Shown: piece by piece, positions 52,608-60,198 of the stretch
Layout of the letters: each line of letters opens with the position of its first letter
How positions within the stretch are numbered: position 1 is the first letter of the stretch
DNA from: Verrucomicrobiia bacterium
GTDB taxonomy: Bacteria; Verrucomicrobiota; Verrucomicrobiia; Palsa-1439
Direction: 5' to 3'
NCBI GenBank assembly: GCA_035577545.1
Contig: DATLVI010000031.1
Coordinates: 124,001 to 188,000, forward strand
DNA length: 64,000 nt
Notes under the pieces: model-generated
What the model was told of the DNA's origin: nothing
What the model saw: only the letters and a program-made list of their open reading frames with translations
The model's database searches: none
Program-made: the position numbers and the translations under genes

Positions 52608-53636
52608 CTATACTTTCATTAGACGTTTTGCCGTTAGTCGCGTATTCAATTGATCGAGCACCACCGCAACCACAATCGCGCAGCCGATGATGATCCATTC
52701 GTAATTCTGGTCGAAATGCAATTGGCGGATCGCCTGCCGAATCAGCACGATGAGGATCGCGCCCAGCATGGCGTTGATCGCGCTGCCTTTGCCGCCGCTC
52801 AGGCTCGCGCCGCCGACCACCGCCGAAGCGATCACATACAACTCGTACCCCGTTGCATCCCCGCATGTCGCCGAGCCATAATAACTGATGCCCACATATG
52901 CCGCGATGCCGGCCGTCAGGCCCGACAGCGCGTACACGCCGATAAGAATTCTTCCCAACCGCAGCCCTGAGTAGCGGCTTGCCTCCGCATTGCCGCCAAT
53001 CGCGTAGATGTGCCGGCCCATCACCGTTCGCGACAGGTAAACCGCCCCGAGCGCCGTGACCGCGATCATCACCAGCATCGGCACGGGATAAAGGGCCGAG
53101 TCCGAGCCAAAGGTCGTCTTGACCACGCTGGTCAGCGCGTCCGGCACGAGGATGCTTTCCGCCTTGCTCGTGACGAACGCAATGCCCCGAAGCACCCACA
53201 TCATCCCAAGGGTAATGATGAACGGATGGACCCGCAGCCCGACCACCATCGCGCCGTTGGCCAGCCCGCACAGCAGACCGATCCCCAGGCACAACGTCAA
53301 TGCCGCCACCACGGTCACAAACGGGTTCGAGAATTGCCACGACCGCAACGCCAGCGCCATCGTTGTCCCCGCCAGCGCATAAATGGAGCCTACGGACAGA
53401 TCGATGCCGCCCGAGATGATCACCATCGTCGCCCCGACCGCCATGATCGCGAAGAAACTCGCGTCCGTCGCCGTCTGCGTGAGCGTGTAGAAATTGAGGA
53501 AATTGTTGACCGACCGCCCCGTCATGCGGTCCACGTGCGACCCGGCAAAAACGGTCAGCACGGCTCCCAATAGCAGGATCACCAATATCAAACCAGACTG
53601 CTGGGCATTGAAAACGCGGCGAATCGTCGGGTGCAT
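52608..53636 (-). CDS. Sugar ABC transporter permease (RbsC-like)
   Basis: A 342-residue inner-membrane permease with about ten helices. Family elements are FAIMAVGATMVIISGGIDLSVG, NGAMVVGLRVHPFIITLGMM, the EAA-like loop GRHIYAIGGNAEASRYSGL and VVGGASLSGGKGSAINAMLGA. First gene of the operon in transcription order. ATG 53636 is chosen (MHPTIRRVFNAQQSG); the open frame extends to 53678 with no better signal. A long overlapping frame (52576-53787) in another phase is spurious. Confidence 0.93.
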   Translation of the reverse strand: MHPTIRRVFNAQQSGLILVILLLGAVLTVFAGSHVDRMTGRSVNNFLNFYTLTQTATDASFFAIMAVGATMVIISGGIDLSVGSIYALAGTTMALALRSWQFSNPFVTVVAALTLCLGIGLLCGLANGAMVVGLRVHPFIITLGMMWVLRGIAFVTSKAESILVPDALTSVVKTTFGSDSALYPVPMLVMIAVTALGAVYLSRTVMGRHIYAIGGNAEASRYSGLRLGRILIGVYALSGLTAGIAAYVGISYYGSATCGDATGYELYVIASAVVGGASLSGGKGSAINAMLGAILIVLIRQAIRQLHFDQNYEWIIIGCAIVVAVVLDQLNTRLTAKRLMKV

Positions 53637-53934
53637 GAAAATCCGCCGCCAGAGTAGCGGCCTGACCGCAAATTGCAAGCATTGGGCTCATAGCGTTGGG
53701 CGACTCATCTGCGTCCTTCTCCAATCGCATTTTCGGACTGTAGCCGAAGCGTAAGCTTTGGTGCTGGCGATGCAGCAACTTAAACACGGCCGCTTATCCA
53801 CGTTCTTTCCCTTGGTCTGTCACTCTGCTCCTGGTCCGCCATAGCTCGAAGAGCGACGGCGGAAGCGTCCGATGGCTTGATTTCCCTGTTAAACGAAGCC
53901 CGAAAGCCGTCACCAACCCTCAAAATACCCCTCC

Positions 53935-54050
53935 CGGTGGGTTCGTTTTCCAGAACGAACCCACCGAATTCTTGGCAAGATTTCCGCCATAACTTCCTCG
54001 TGCTGTGGGCAGTACATCAAAAAATCTCCCAAAAATCGGTGGGTTCGTTT
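53935..54050. repeat. TGGGTTCGTTT intergenic repeat cluster with hairpin
   Basis: CGGTGGGTTCGTTT occurs at 53935-53948 and again, identically, at 54037-54050. An inverted unit AACGAACCCACCG lies at 53954-53966, so 53935-53966 forms a perfect 13-base stem with a 6-base loop. Together with the pair at 37002-37098 this makes a dispersed intergenic repeat family within the window. Confidence 0.65.
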
Positions 54051-54273
54051 GGTAGAATGGCATGTTTGATGCGCCCCTATATTCCTCGTGGGAGCGACTT
54101 GCAGCGATCCCCCCGCGGCCGCCGCTGTAGCCGAGCTTGCTAAGCGCGGTTCCGCTCACCGCTGGTAAACTTCCGTCCATAAACCAACATGAATCCTAAC
54201 GCACGCCACCGCATCGTGTCCAGCAAAATTATCAATTAACGATATTTGGACGGAATCCCTTTCCGGGTGTAGC

Positions 54274-54292
54274 CACCTCTCTCTGAGAGGTG
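54274..54292. other. Perfect short hairpin
   Basis: CACCTCTC (54274-54281), loop TCT, GAGAGGTG (54285-54292). It has an 8-base stem with no T-tract after it on the plus strand. It lies about 85 bases upstream of the antitoxin start; possibly an RNA or DNA regulatory hairpin. Confidence 0.35.
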
Positions 54293-54340
54293 TGGGTTGT
54301 ACGATGCCAATTCGCTTCTCCGTAGCTTGTCAAATTGACG

Positions 54341-54370
54341 TTGCATCGTCTTTTCAGCAGGGGGCATAAT
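54341..54370 (+). promoter_or_regulatory. Predicted promoter for antitoxin gene (leaderless)
   Basis: TTGCAT (54341-54346), 18 bases and CATAAT (54365-54370). The predicted start of transcription is at or next to the ATG at 54377, implying a leaderless mRNA, and no ribosome binding site is visible. Weak -35, so uncertain. Confidence 0.35.
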
Positions 54371-54376
54371 TGGTAC

Positions 54377-54562
54377 ATGACGCAAAAGCAGTTGGTTCTG
54401 AATGCCATCAATGACTTGCCCGATGACGCGCCCCTAAGCGACATCGTCGAGCGTGTCGAGTTCCTGGCAGCAGTTCAGAAGGGGTTGGATCAACTCGACC
54501 AGGGCCAGGGTATTCCGCACGACGAAGTCAAACGCCAACTGGCTTCATGGCTTGCCAAATAA
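54377..54562 (+). CDS. Orphan type II antitoxin-like protein
   Basis: A 61-residue acidic protein (MTQKQLVLNAINDLPDDAPL and a C-terminal HDEVKRQLASWLAK). The xLDQGQGIPHDEVKRQLASWL ending is characteristic of small antitoxins of the RelE/ParE-type modules, in which a conserved GE/Q-x-x-x-HEEVKRRLAKWL tail directly precedes the toxin. Here only the first codons of a toxin-like frame follow (54547-54612), so the antitoxin appears orphaned. The family name is from pattern memory; the antitoxin role is inferred. Confidence 0.65.
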   Translation: MTQKQLVLNAINDLPDDAPLSDIVERVEFLAAVQKGLDQLDQGQGIPHDEVKRQLASWLAK

Positions 54563-54612
54563 TCTGGTCGCCGGTCACGCTTATGCCTCTTCATTCTATA
54601 GCGACCGAATAA
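54547..54612 (+). pseudogene. Truncated ParE/RelE-type toxin remnant
   Basis: An ATG at 54547 overlaps the antitoxin's last codons, the normal arrangement in these modules, and starts MACQIIWSP, the typical N-terminus of ParE/RelE-like toxins. After about nine codons the similarity stops; the frame ends at a TAA (54610-54612) after 21 codons. The downstream DNA belongs to the unrelated, AT-richer minus-strand gene that ends at 54591. This looks like a toxin gene cut by a deletion or replacement. Confidence 0.55.
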
Positions 54613-55139
54613 ACAGCGAAGATTCGAACCGGTCCCGGTTCAGAATTATCAAACGCACCCGTTTCGATATGCTGTTTTGCTTCCTCAAAGGATCTTAGTA
54701 GGCAATGCTGGTTCACAGGAATTGTGCCTGCGAAATAGTTGCAAGAAAGGGGCGAACATTCCGGACTTGTGTGAGCTAGGAAAGTTACAACGTCGTATCC
54801 CTCAAGCTGCCTTTTGTCGGGAAGTTGAACCGCCGTCTCGAAATCCTTCTCAGGCTCGAAGGTTTGCCATTGCTTTTTCTCCTGATCGAACTCCTGTTCA
54901 AAGACTTCGTAATAAAAGAACCGACAGGGCGTGATGTCGATTGAGTGCTCGATTGCCAGTGACCGAATCACTTCCGGAGAATTGAAGAGCCAGAAGCCAT
55001 TGTGCTTCCAGAAAGGAATATACTCAGTGAAGTTCTCTGATATACATCCACTAACTGAATGAATGTCCTCGAAGCTTCCTTTCTGGAACCCTTCACTCCA
55101 GCCGGCAACCTTTTTGGCCATATATCCTGCCGGAATCAT
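54591..55139 (-). CDS. Conserved protein of unknown function, AT-richer than neighbours
   Basis: A 182-residue soluble protein without signal peptide (MIPAGYMAKKVAGWSEG). Notable segments are SVSGCISENFTEYIPFWKHNGFWLF, LEGYDVVTFLAHTSPECSPLSCNYFAG and EPGPVRIFAVYSV. The pattern is one I recall as a conserved hypothetical family with invariant cysteines near PECSPLSCN; no function is known to me. The base composition is clearly more AT-rich than the flanking genes, and its 3' end abuts the toxin remnant, so it was probably acquired by transfer. ATG 55121 (MAKKV) is an alternative start. Confidence 0.75.
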   Translation of the reverse strand: MIPAGYMAKKVAGWSEGFQKGSFEDIHSVSGCISENFTEYIPFWKHNGFWLFNSPEVIRSLAIEHSIDITPCRFFYYEVFEQEFDQEKKQWQTFEPEKDFETAVQLPDKRQLEGYDVVTFLAHTSPECSPLSCNYFAGTIPVNQHCLLRSFEEAKQHIETGAFDNSEPGPVRIFAVYSVAIE

Positions 55140-55227
55140 TCCAACGCCTTCATGCAGGCATCGTAGGCTTCTGAGTTGGGGGCGTCAATAACCCGGTGCG
55201 GAGGCGACGGAGTTCACCCCGCCCGCG

Positions 55228-55256
55228 TTGACAACACTCCGGTCGTCCGCTAGCCT
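55228..55256 (+). promoter_or_regulatory. Predicted promoter of the pur genes
   Basis: TTGACA (55228-55233), 17 bases, TAGCCT (55251-55256). Transcription would start about 3 bases before the purB ATG at 55266, so the purB mRNA may be nearly leaderless; no ribosome binding site is seen upstream of it. Confidence 0.45.
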
Positions 55257-55265
55257 CATTGCGTT

Positions 55266-56549
55266 ATGATTCGCCGGTACAGCCGCGAGGAGATGCGCGA
55301 GATTTGGACGGAGGAGAGCAAGTTCTCCATCTGGCTCCAGATCGAGATTCTCGCATGCGAGGCACGCAAGATTCCCGCAAAAGACCTTGCGACTATCAAG
55401 CGCCGCGCGAAATTCGACGTCAAACGCATCGCCGAGATCGAGCGCACGACCAACCACGATGTCGTCGCGTTTACCACCAATGTCGCCGAACACGTCGGCC
55501 CGGCTTCGCGTCATATCCACGAAGGGCTCACGTCATCCGATGTTGTCGATACCGCTCTGGCGGTACAAATGGCGCAGTCGGCGGACATTCTCATCGACGA
55601 CGTGCGCAAACTGCGCACGGTCATCGCGAAGAAGGCGAAGAAATACAAATTCGTCCCCATGGTCGGGCGCACCCACGGCGTCCACGCCGAACCGACCACG
55701 TTCGGGTTGAAGATGGCGCTGATGTACGAGGAATTCGGGCGCGCCCTCGAACGGCTCGTGTTGGCCCGCGAAATTGTCGCCGTCGGCAAACTTTCCGGCG
55801 CGGTCGGTACCTACGCGCACCTGAGTCCGCGCGTCGAGGCCTACGTCTGCAAGAAACTCGGTCTGGAGGCCGACCCGATTTCCACACAGATCGTCCAGCG
55901 CGACCGCCACGCCGAATTCATGAGCGCCATCGCGCTCGTCGGGTGTTCCATCGACCGCTGGGCGTTGGAGTTCCGCCACCTGCAACGCACCGAGGTGCTC
56001 GAAGCCGAGGAATTTTTCGCGGAAGGCCAGAAGGGCAGCAGCGCCATGCCGCACAAACGCAACCCGATCACCTGCGAACGGCTCTGCGGTCTCGCCCGCG
56101 TCCTGCGCGGCAACGCGCTCGCGGCCATGGAAAACGTCGCCCTCTGGCACGAACGCGACATCTCCCACAGCAGCGTCGAACGCATCATCCTGCCCGACTC
56201 AACCACGTTGCTCGACTACATGCTCGTCACGCTCACGAACGTGGTGGACAAGCTGTTGGTCTATCCCGCGCGCATGAAGTCGAATCTCGACCTGAGCAAA
56301 GGCCTGATCTATTCGCAAGGCATCCTGCTGGCGCTCACGAAAAAAGGACTGACCCGCGAGAAAGCCTACGCCCTCGTCCAACGCAACGCGATGAAGACGT
56401 GGGCCGGCCCCGGGACATTCAAAGATTCCCTGCTCAAAGACGCGGAAGTATTGAAACATCTGACGCGGCGCGAAATCGAAGCCGCGTTCGATCTGAAGAT
56501 TCATTTACACCAGGTCGACGCCGTCTTTAAGAAAGTCGGGATTAAGTGA
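55266..56549 (+). CDS. purB: Adenylosuccinate lyase
   Basis: A 427-residue enzyme of purine synthesis that cleaves SAICAR and adenylosuccinate, releasing fumarate. Fumarase/aspartase superfamily motifs are present: SRHIHEGLTSSDVVDTA (first catalytic His and Ser/Thr region), VGRTHGVHAEPTTFG and the signature GSSAMPHKRNPITCE. The TGA overlaps the GTG start of purS (56546-56549). An overlapping frame on the same strand (55259-56530) is a shadow. Confidence 0.97.
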   Translation: MIRRYSREEMREIWTEESKFSIWLQIEILACEARKIPAKDLATIKRRAKFDVKRIAEIERTTNHDVVAFTTNVAEHVGPASRHIHEGLTSSDVVDTALAVQMAQSADILIDDVRKLRTVIAKKAKKYKFVPMVGRTHGVHAEPTTFGLKMALMYEEFGRALERLVLAREIVAVGKLSGAVGTYAHLSPRVEAYVCKKLGLEADPISTQIVQRDRHAEFMSAIALVGCSIDRWALEFRHLQRTEVLEAEEFFAEGQKGSSAMPHKRNPITCERLCGLARVLRGNALAAMENVALWHERDISHSSVERIILPDSTTLLDYMLVTLTNVVDKLLVYPARMKSNLDLSKGLIYSQGILLALTKKGLTREKAYALVQRNAMKTWAGPGTFKDSLLKDAEVLKHLTRREIEAAFDLKIHLHQVDAVFKKVGIK

Positions 56550-56788
56550 AGGCGAAGATCATCGTCATGCCGAAGAAGACAGTGCTCGATCCGCAAGGCA
56601 AGACCGTCAAGCACGCGCTCGAATCGATGAACTTCAGCGGCATCAAGGACGTGCGCGTCGGTAAATTCATGGAGATCGAACTCGAGGGTGGCAACAAAGC
56701 CGAGTTGCAAAAGAAAATCGACGAAGCCTGCCACAAACTCCTGAGTAATCCGGTCATTGAAGAATACACATTCGAGGTACACGAATAG
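56546..56788 (+). CDS. purS: Phosphoribosylformylglycinamidine synthase subunit PurS
   Basis: An 80-residue PurS. It starts at GTG overlapping the purB stop. KAKIIVMPKKTVLDPQGKTVKHAL and IKDVRVGKFMEIELEG match the small ferredoxin-like subunit that bridges PurQ and PurL in the three-subunit FGAM synthase. Its last codons lie within the first CACGAA unit of the downstream cassette, which has displaced purQ by about 460 bases. Confidence 0.94.
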   Translation: MKAKIIVMPKKTVLDPQGKTVKHALESMNFSGIKDVRVGKFMEIELEGGNKAELQKKIDEACHKLLSNPVIEEYTFEVHE

Positions 56789-57249
56789 CACGAAGTAGAC
56801 ACGAAGGACACGAATGGATGACGGGAAGATTCTGTATCGCGAATTGTCTTTCAAGATCATCGGTTGCGCCTTGGATGTTCACAAGGCTCTCGGCCCGGGA
56901 TTTCCTGAAGCGGTATATGAGCGGGCATTGGAACTGGAGCTCCGAAAGAAGGAACTCGCGTATGAACGCCAAAAGGTATTTCGGGTCACGTATGACGACA
57001 AACCAGTTGGCGATTTCCGCGCCGACTTCGTTGTCGATGGCAAGGTGATCCTCGAATTGAAAGCAGTCTCTGAAATGCCGTCGGTTTTTGAACGTCAGTT
57101 GCATTCGTATTTGCAGGTCAGCAAGTTGCGGTTGGGCATTCTCGTTAATTTTGGGAAGGGGAAACTTGAATCGAAGCGAATCGTTTATTAGACGATACAC
57201 GATCTCTGGTCGTTTTCGTGCAATTCGTGTCTCATTCGTGGGGTTCGTG
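56780..57249. mobile_element. GxxExxY cassette bounded by mirrored CACGAA arrays
   Basis: Between purS and purQ a GxxExxY gene is bracketed by two arrays. On the left, CACGAA begins at 56780, 56789, 56800 and 56809 (steps of 9, 11 and 9). On the right, the complement TTCGTG begins at 57215, 57224, 57235 and 57244 (again 9, 11 and 9). Spacer bases between the CACGAA units differ. No transposase or target duplication was identified, so the mechanism is unknown; mobile character is inferred from the interruption of the pur genes. Confidence 0.6.
56814..57191 (+). CDS. GxxExxY-family protein
   Basis: A 125-residue protein with the family motif GPGFPEAVYERAL (G..E..Y) near residue 30 and, further on, RADFVVDGKVILELKAV, a D...E-x-K pattern that resembles PD-(D/E)XK nucleases. 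Members are very frequent in Verrucomicrobia, Planctomycetes and some other phyla, and the function is unknown. The start codon overlaps the last CACGAA unit (56809-56814). It sits between purS and purQ and is probably expressed with them. A nuclease activity is only a fold-based guess. Confidence 0.9.
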   Translation: MDDGKILYRELSFKIIGCALDVHKALGPGFPEAVYERALELELRKKELAYERQKVFRVTYDDKPVGDFRADFVVDGKVILELKAVSEMPSVFERQLHSYLQVSKLRLGILVNFGKGKLESKRIVY

Positions 57250-57251
57250 TC

Positions 57252-57947
57252 ATGAAGTTCGGAGTGATACAATTCCCCGGCAGCAATTGCGATCAAGACG
57301 CCTATCACGCCTTGGCAGATATTCTTGGCCAACCCACCCGTTACATCTGGCACAAGGATACGACGTTGGGCGATGTTGACTGCGTCGTCGTCCCCGGTGG
57401 GTTCAGTTACGGTGACTACCTGCGCACGGGCGCCATCGCGCGTTTCTCGCCGGCGATGAAGGCGGTGATCGCGCATGCGGAGTCGGGTGGCCTCGTGATC
57501 GGCATCTGCAACGGTTTTCAGATACTCTGCGAAGCGCATCTGTTGCCCGGCGCGCTGATTCGTAATCGCGGGCTCAAGTTTCGTTGCGAACACGTCCACG
57601 TGCGGGTCGAGACGACAAATTCGCCTTTCACCAACGCTGGCCGCAAGGGTCAGGTCTTGCGCATCCCAATCGCGCATGGAGAAGGTAACTATTTCGCCGA
57701 GCCCTCTGTAATTGAGCAACTCCAGCGCGAAGACCGCATCCTCCTCCGCTACTGCGCGAAAGACGGCGCGATCACCGCCGCCGCCAACCCGAACGGCTCG
57801 CTCGACAACATCGCCGGTATCTGCAACAAAGCCCGCAATGTCTTCGGCCTCATGCCGCACCCCGAACGCGCCAGCGAACTCCTCCTCGGCAGCGAAGACG
57901 GACGGCTGATTTTCGAAAGCATTCTGCGCACGCCCGTTCATGCGTAA
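57252..57947 (+). CDS. purQ: Phosphoribosylformylglycinamidine synthase subunit PurQ
   Basis: A 231-residue class I glutamine amidotransferase that supplies ammonia to FGAM synthase. It begins [21 protein letters not shown]. The catalytic Cys86 is in GICNGFQIL, and [15 protein letters not shown] carries the catalytic His/Glu. No ribosome binding site is visible just upstream; the preceding bases are the right CACGAA array. purL is not in this window; the next gene is an esterase, overlapping by 8 bases. Confidence 0.96.
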   Translation: MKFGVIQFPGSNCDQDAYHALADILGQPTRYIWHKDTTLGDVDCVVVPGGFSYGDYLRTGAIARFSPAMKAVIAHAESGGLVIGICNGFQILCEAHLLPGALIRNRGLKFRCEHVHVRVETTNSPFTNAGRKGQVLRIPIAHGEGNYFAEPSVIEQLQREDRILLRYCAKDGAITAAANPNGSLDNIAGICNKARNVFGLMPHPERASELLLGSEDGRLIFESILRTPVHA

Positions 57948-58827
57948 CGCCGTTGTCACTCTTGTCGCGCTGCTCGTTCTCGTTGCGAATGCACACGCGG
58001 GTCTCGAAGTGATTCGCAACGTCGAATACGGTAAAGGCGGCGGTCATTCGTTACTGTTGGACATCGTTCGTCCAAATCCTCTGCCCACCAACGCCACGCC
58101 CGCCGTCATTTTCATCCACGGAGGCGCGTGGCGAGGTGGCGACAAGAACCATGCACCAACTCGCTTTCTTGCCGAGCGCGGGTACTTCGTGGCGAGCATC
58201 AACTACCGGCTCAGTGGCGAAGCGCCCTTCCCGGCCGCGGTCGAAGACTGCAAATGCGCCGTGCGCTGGCTGCGCTCCAACGCCGCGAAATACAACGTCG
58301 ACCCGGACGGCATCGGCGTGTGGGGCGCATCCGCGGGTGGCCATCTGGCGGAGTTTCTCGGCACGACAACTGACGACCCGCGCTACGAAGGAACTGGCGG
58401 CTGGACAAATGCATCGAGTCGGGTCAGCGCGGTGGTGAGCTTCTTCGGGCCGAGCGATTTTACTGCCGGGATCGGTAAGTTTCGAAATGCCGACGGCTCG
58501 CGAGGAAATTACGAAGTGGTCAAGTTCCTCGGCGGCCTGCCGGCCGACAAACCCGATGTTTATCGCGATGCGAGTCCCTTGACACACGTCGACAAGATGT
58601 CCGCGCCCATGCTGCTCGTGCACGGGGACCAGGATCCGGTCGTGCCGCTGGAGCAGTCCACACGAATGGCGAACGCGCTCCGAGAGGCCGGTGTGAACGT
58701 GAAGTTCATTGTCGTTACCAACGGCGTCCATGGTTTTCTTCTCAACCAGGTAATGCCCATCTCACCCAGGCGCGCTGAAATCCAGAAGGCCGTCGTGGAA
58801 TGGTTCGACACGCATCTAAGGAAATGA
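57940..58827 (+). CDS. Secreted alpha/beta hydrolase (BD-FAE/carboxylesterase type)
   Basis: A 295-residue esterase-like protein with a signal peptide ([16 protein letters not shown]). The oxyanion motif is [11 protein letters not shown], the nucleophile Ser131 is in [16 protein letters not shown], the acid is probably the Asp in [13 protein letters not shown] and the His is in NGVHGFLL. Relatives act on acetyl or feruloyl esters of plant cell-wall sugars, which would suit the pectin setting, but a different ester substrate is equally possible. It overlaps purQ by 8 bases and its stop overlaps the next start. Confidence 0.88.
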   Translation: MRNAVVTLVALLVLVANAHAGLEVIRNVEYGKGGGHSLLLDIVRPNPLPTNATPAVIFIHGGAWRGGDKNHAPTRFLAERGYFVASINYRLSGEAPFPAAVEDCKCAVRWLRSNAAKYNVDPDGIGVWGASAGGHLAEFLGTTTDDPRYEGTGGWTNASSRVSAVVSFFGPSDFTAGIGKFRNADGSRGNYEVVKFLGGLPADKPDVYRDASPLTHVDKMSAPMLLVHGDQDPVVPLEQSTRMANALREAGVNVKFIVVTNGVHGFLLNQVMPISPRRAEIQKAVVEWFDTHLRK

Positions 58828-59600
58828 AGCGACGGACTTCCACCGAGGATTGGTTGCCGCTGGCGAAAAGCGCAGGAAGCGCAGCGGAGTTGCCCACAGG
58901 CGAAGCATTCCGCAGCGAGTGGATCGATTTCCAACGCGGGATTCGTGTCGGCAACATCGAACCGCACGAGCGTATTACGCAGATCCTGAAGTTTCATCTC
59001 GAGCAGCGGCACCATACATCCTTTGTGACGGATCGGTGGGGACGCGGCGTCTACTGGCAATGGATTTGTTGGCTGCCGCGCGCCAATCGCGAGGCCAAGC
59101 CTGTCTCAAATAAAGTGAATTTCGGTTGCGCCAAGCTCTTCATCTCGGCTGACACCGATACGAAAATCTTCAAGAGCGGCCTGCAAATCGAGCGCGGCTA
59201 CGCGCAAGGCCCGGATCCGTATCCCGGTTGCCTATTGAAACCCGACTGGGACTGGCATCGCCTCATCAAACAGTGCGCGGCCGGGACTGAACTTGAAAGC
59301 GAACTGCGCCGGCTGTTGAAGCGTGAAGGCTTTGTCGTCGAAGTCGGCAACTTCGAAACCAACGCTGTTTTCAATGCGAAGAACTTCAAGTCCGCCCGCC
59401 AAATTCGCGACGCGGCGAAGAAATGCCCAAAGCGCGAGTGGGCCGGCCTCCAACTATACTATCCAATGCCCGAGCGCGAAGTGCGCGGCTGTACCGGCTA
59501 CGAATTGGTCAAGGCGATCTGCGACGTATTCGGCGAAGTTACGCCCGCCATGAATTGCTGTATGACCATCCCGCTAACCCACGCCCCGTCTCAAAGATAG
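58824..59600 (+). CDS. Conserved protein of unknown function (intact copy)
   Basis: A 258-residue soluble protein with no signal peptide, starting [18 protein letters not shown]. It has aromatic-rich conserved stretches: GVYWQWICWLPRANREAKP, DPYPGCLLKPDWDWHRLIKQ, EGFVVEVGNFETNAVFNAKN and EWAGLQLYYPMPEREVR. I do not recognise the family. The ATG overlaps the esterase stop (58824-58827). The 3' 437 bases recur, degenerated, at 62511-62945 after the GH13 gene. Confidence 0.75.
   Translation: MKRRTSTEDWLPLAKSAGSAAELPTGEAFRSEWIDFQRGIRVGNIEPHERITQILKFHLEQRHHTSFVTDRWGRGVYWQWICWLPRANREAKPVSNKVNFGCAKLFISADTDTKIFKSGLQIERGYAQGPDPYPGCLLKPDWDWHRLIKQCAAGTELESELRRLLKREGFVVEVGNFETNAVFNAKNFKSARQIRDAAKKCPKREWAGLQLYYPMPEREVRGCTGYELVKAICDVFGEVTPAMNCCMTIPLTHAPSQR
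59139..59575 (+). repeat. Direct repeat, copy 1 (inside the unknown-function gene)
   Basis: This 437-base segment starts TTCATCTCGGCTGACACCGA and is highly similar to 62511-62945. The second copy is two bases shorter. The two copies are in the same orientation and flank the GH13 gene. Confidence 0.85.
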
Positions 59601-60198
59601 GGGCCATTCAGATGTTTAGGGGCGTCGAGGTGCGATGTGCCCGGAGATAGAGCATCGGATTTCTAAGGCGACCGAGATGATAATCGCAACCACTCCGTTA
59701 GCAATCCACTCCGTTTTCGGTCGGCAACTTGTATCCGTATGGATGGATTGCTGATGTTGCCTGCGTTTTGCTGATTTTCCCTATCGAGTTGCTGCGAAAG
59801 TTACTACAAGGGGGACAGCAGGATGCCCGACCAGACACCAGCTCCTGTTCACATACCTAGCCCCCCGCAACGGCTCAAGTATCCGGCGCTCACCACTGCT
59901 ATTCGGCCGAGTCGTCATGAGAAGATGGGGTTGCGCGTCGACTTTCGCGTCCGAAGGCGCTATCGCGCTGCGGGTGATCGCATGTTTATGGCAAATTGAG
60001 TCGATAGCCGACGGGCCGACGAATGTGACGTGTTGGACCTGTCCACTGTGAAGTGGCTGCTCGTTGTAGGCCCAAATGGGGCCGGTAATCATTCGCAATG
60101 AGAACAAGCTGGCACCACCAGGACCGCGTCGGTAGTAGGTTTTCGTCAGTGTTTTTCAATTGCCCTGAAAGAATGCAAGACCTAACCTGCCAACCACT
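59601..60198. other. 598-base region without a recognisable gene
   Basis: No homologous coding sequence is seen. A 58-codon frame (59823-59999) and a 108-codon minus frame (59781-60107) lack ribosome binding sites, signal peptides or recognisable motifs. The GH13 promoter should lie at the end of this stretch, but no strong hexamer pair was found. Confidence 0.5.

Larger units (their letters stand above)
53637..54376. other. 740-base intergenic region
   Basis: No convincing gene. It should contain the minus-strand promoter of the ABC operon (not resolved). It carries three TGGGTTCGTTT-type repeat units (53935-54050), a short hairpin (54274-54292) and a promoter for the antitoxin gene (54341-54370). 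Overlapping short open frames on both strands between 53877 and 54180 are products of the repeats. Confidence 0.6.

Noticed and set aside
52576-53787. A 403-codon minus-strand frame overlapping the ABC permease
   Set aside because: The permease in another phase has all family motifs. The alternative has Arg/Gly/Asp-rich low complexity and no hydrophobic helices.
53877-54180. Short open frames on both strands (86-88 codons)
   Set aside because: They consist of the TGGGTTCGTTT repeats and flanking DNA, with no ribosome binding site.
54617-54628. GATTCGAACC, resembling a tRNA T-arm
   Set aside because: It lies inside the coding end of the minus-strand gene at 54591-55139; no acceptor, D-arm or anticodon stem can be built around it.
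55259-56530. A 423-codon plus-strand frame overlapping purB
   Set aside because: Arg/Pro-rich shadow of purB in another phase; purB has the complete lyase signature.
56780-57249. CACGAA arrays as a CRISPR array
   Set aside because: Units are 6 bases with 3-5 base spacers and inverted on the two sides; CRISPR repeats and spacers are far longer and in one orientation.
59781-60107. A 108-codon minus-strand frame, and a 58-codon plus-strand frame at 59823-59999
   Set aside because: No recognisable motif, signal peptide or convincing ribosome binding site; composition unlike neighbouring genes.
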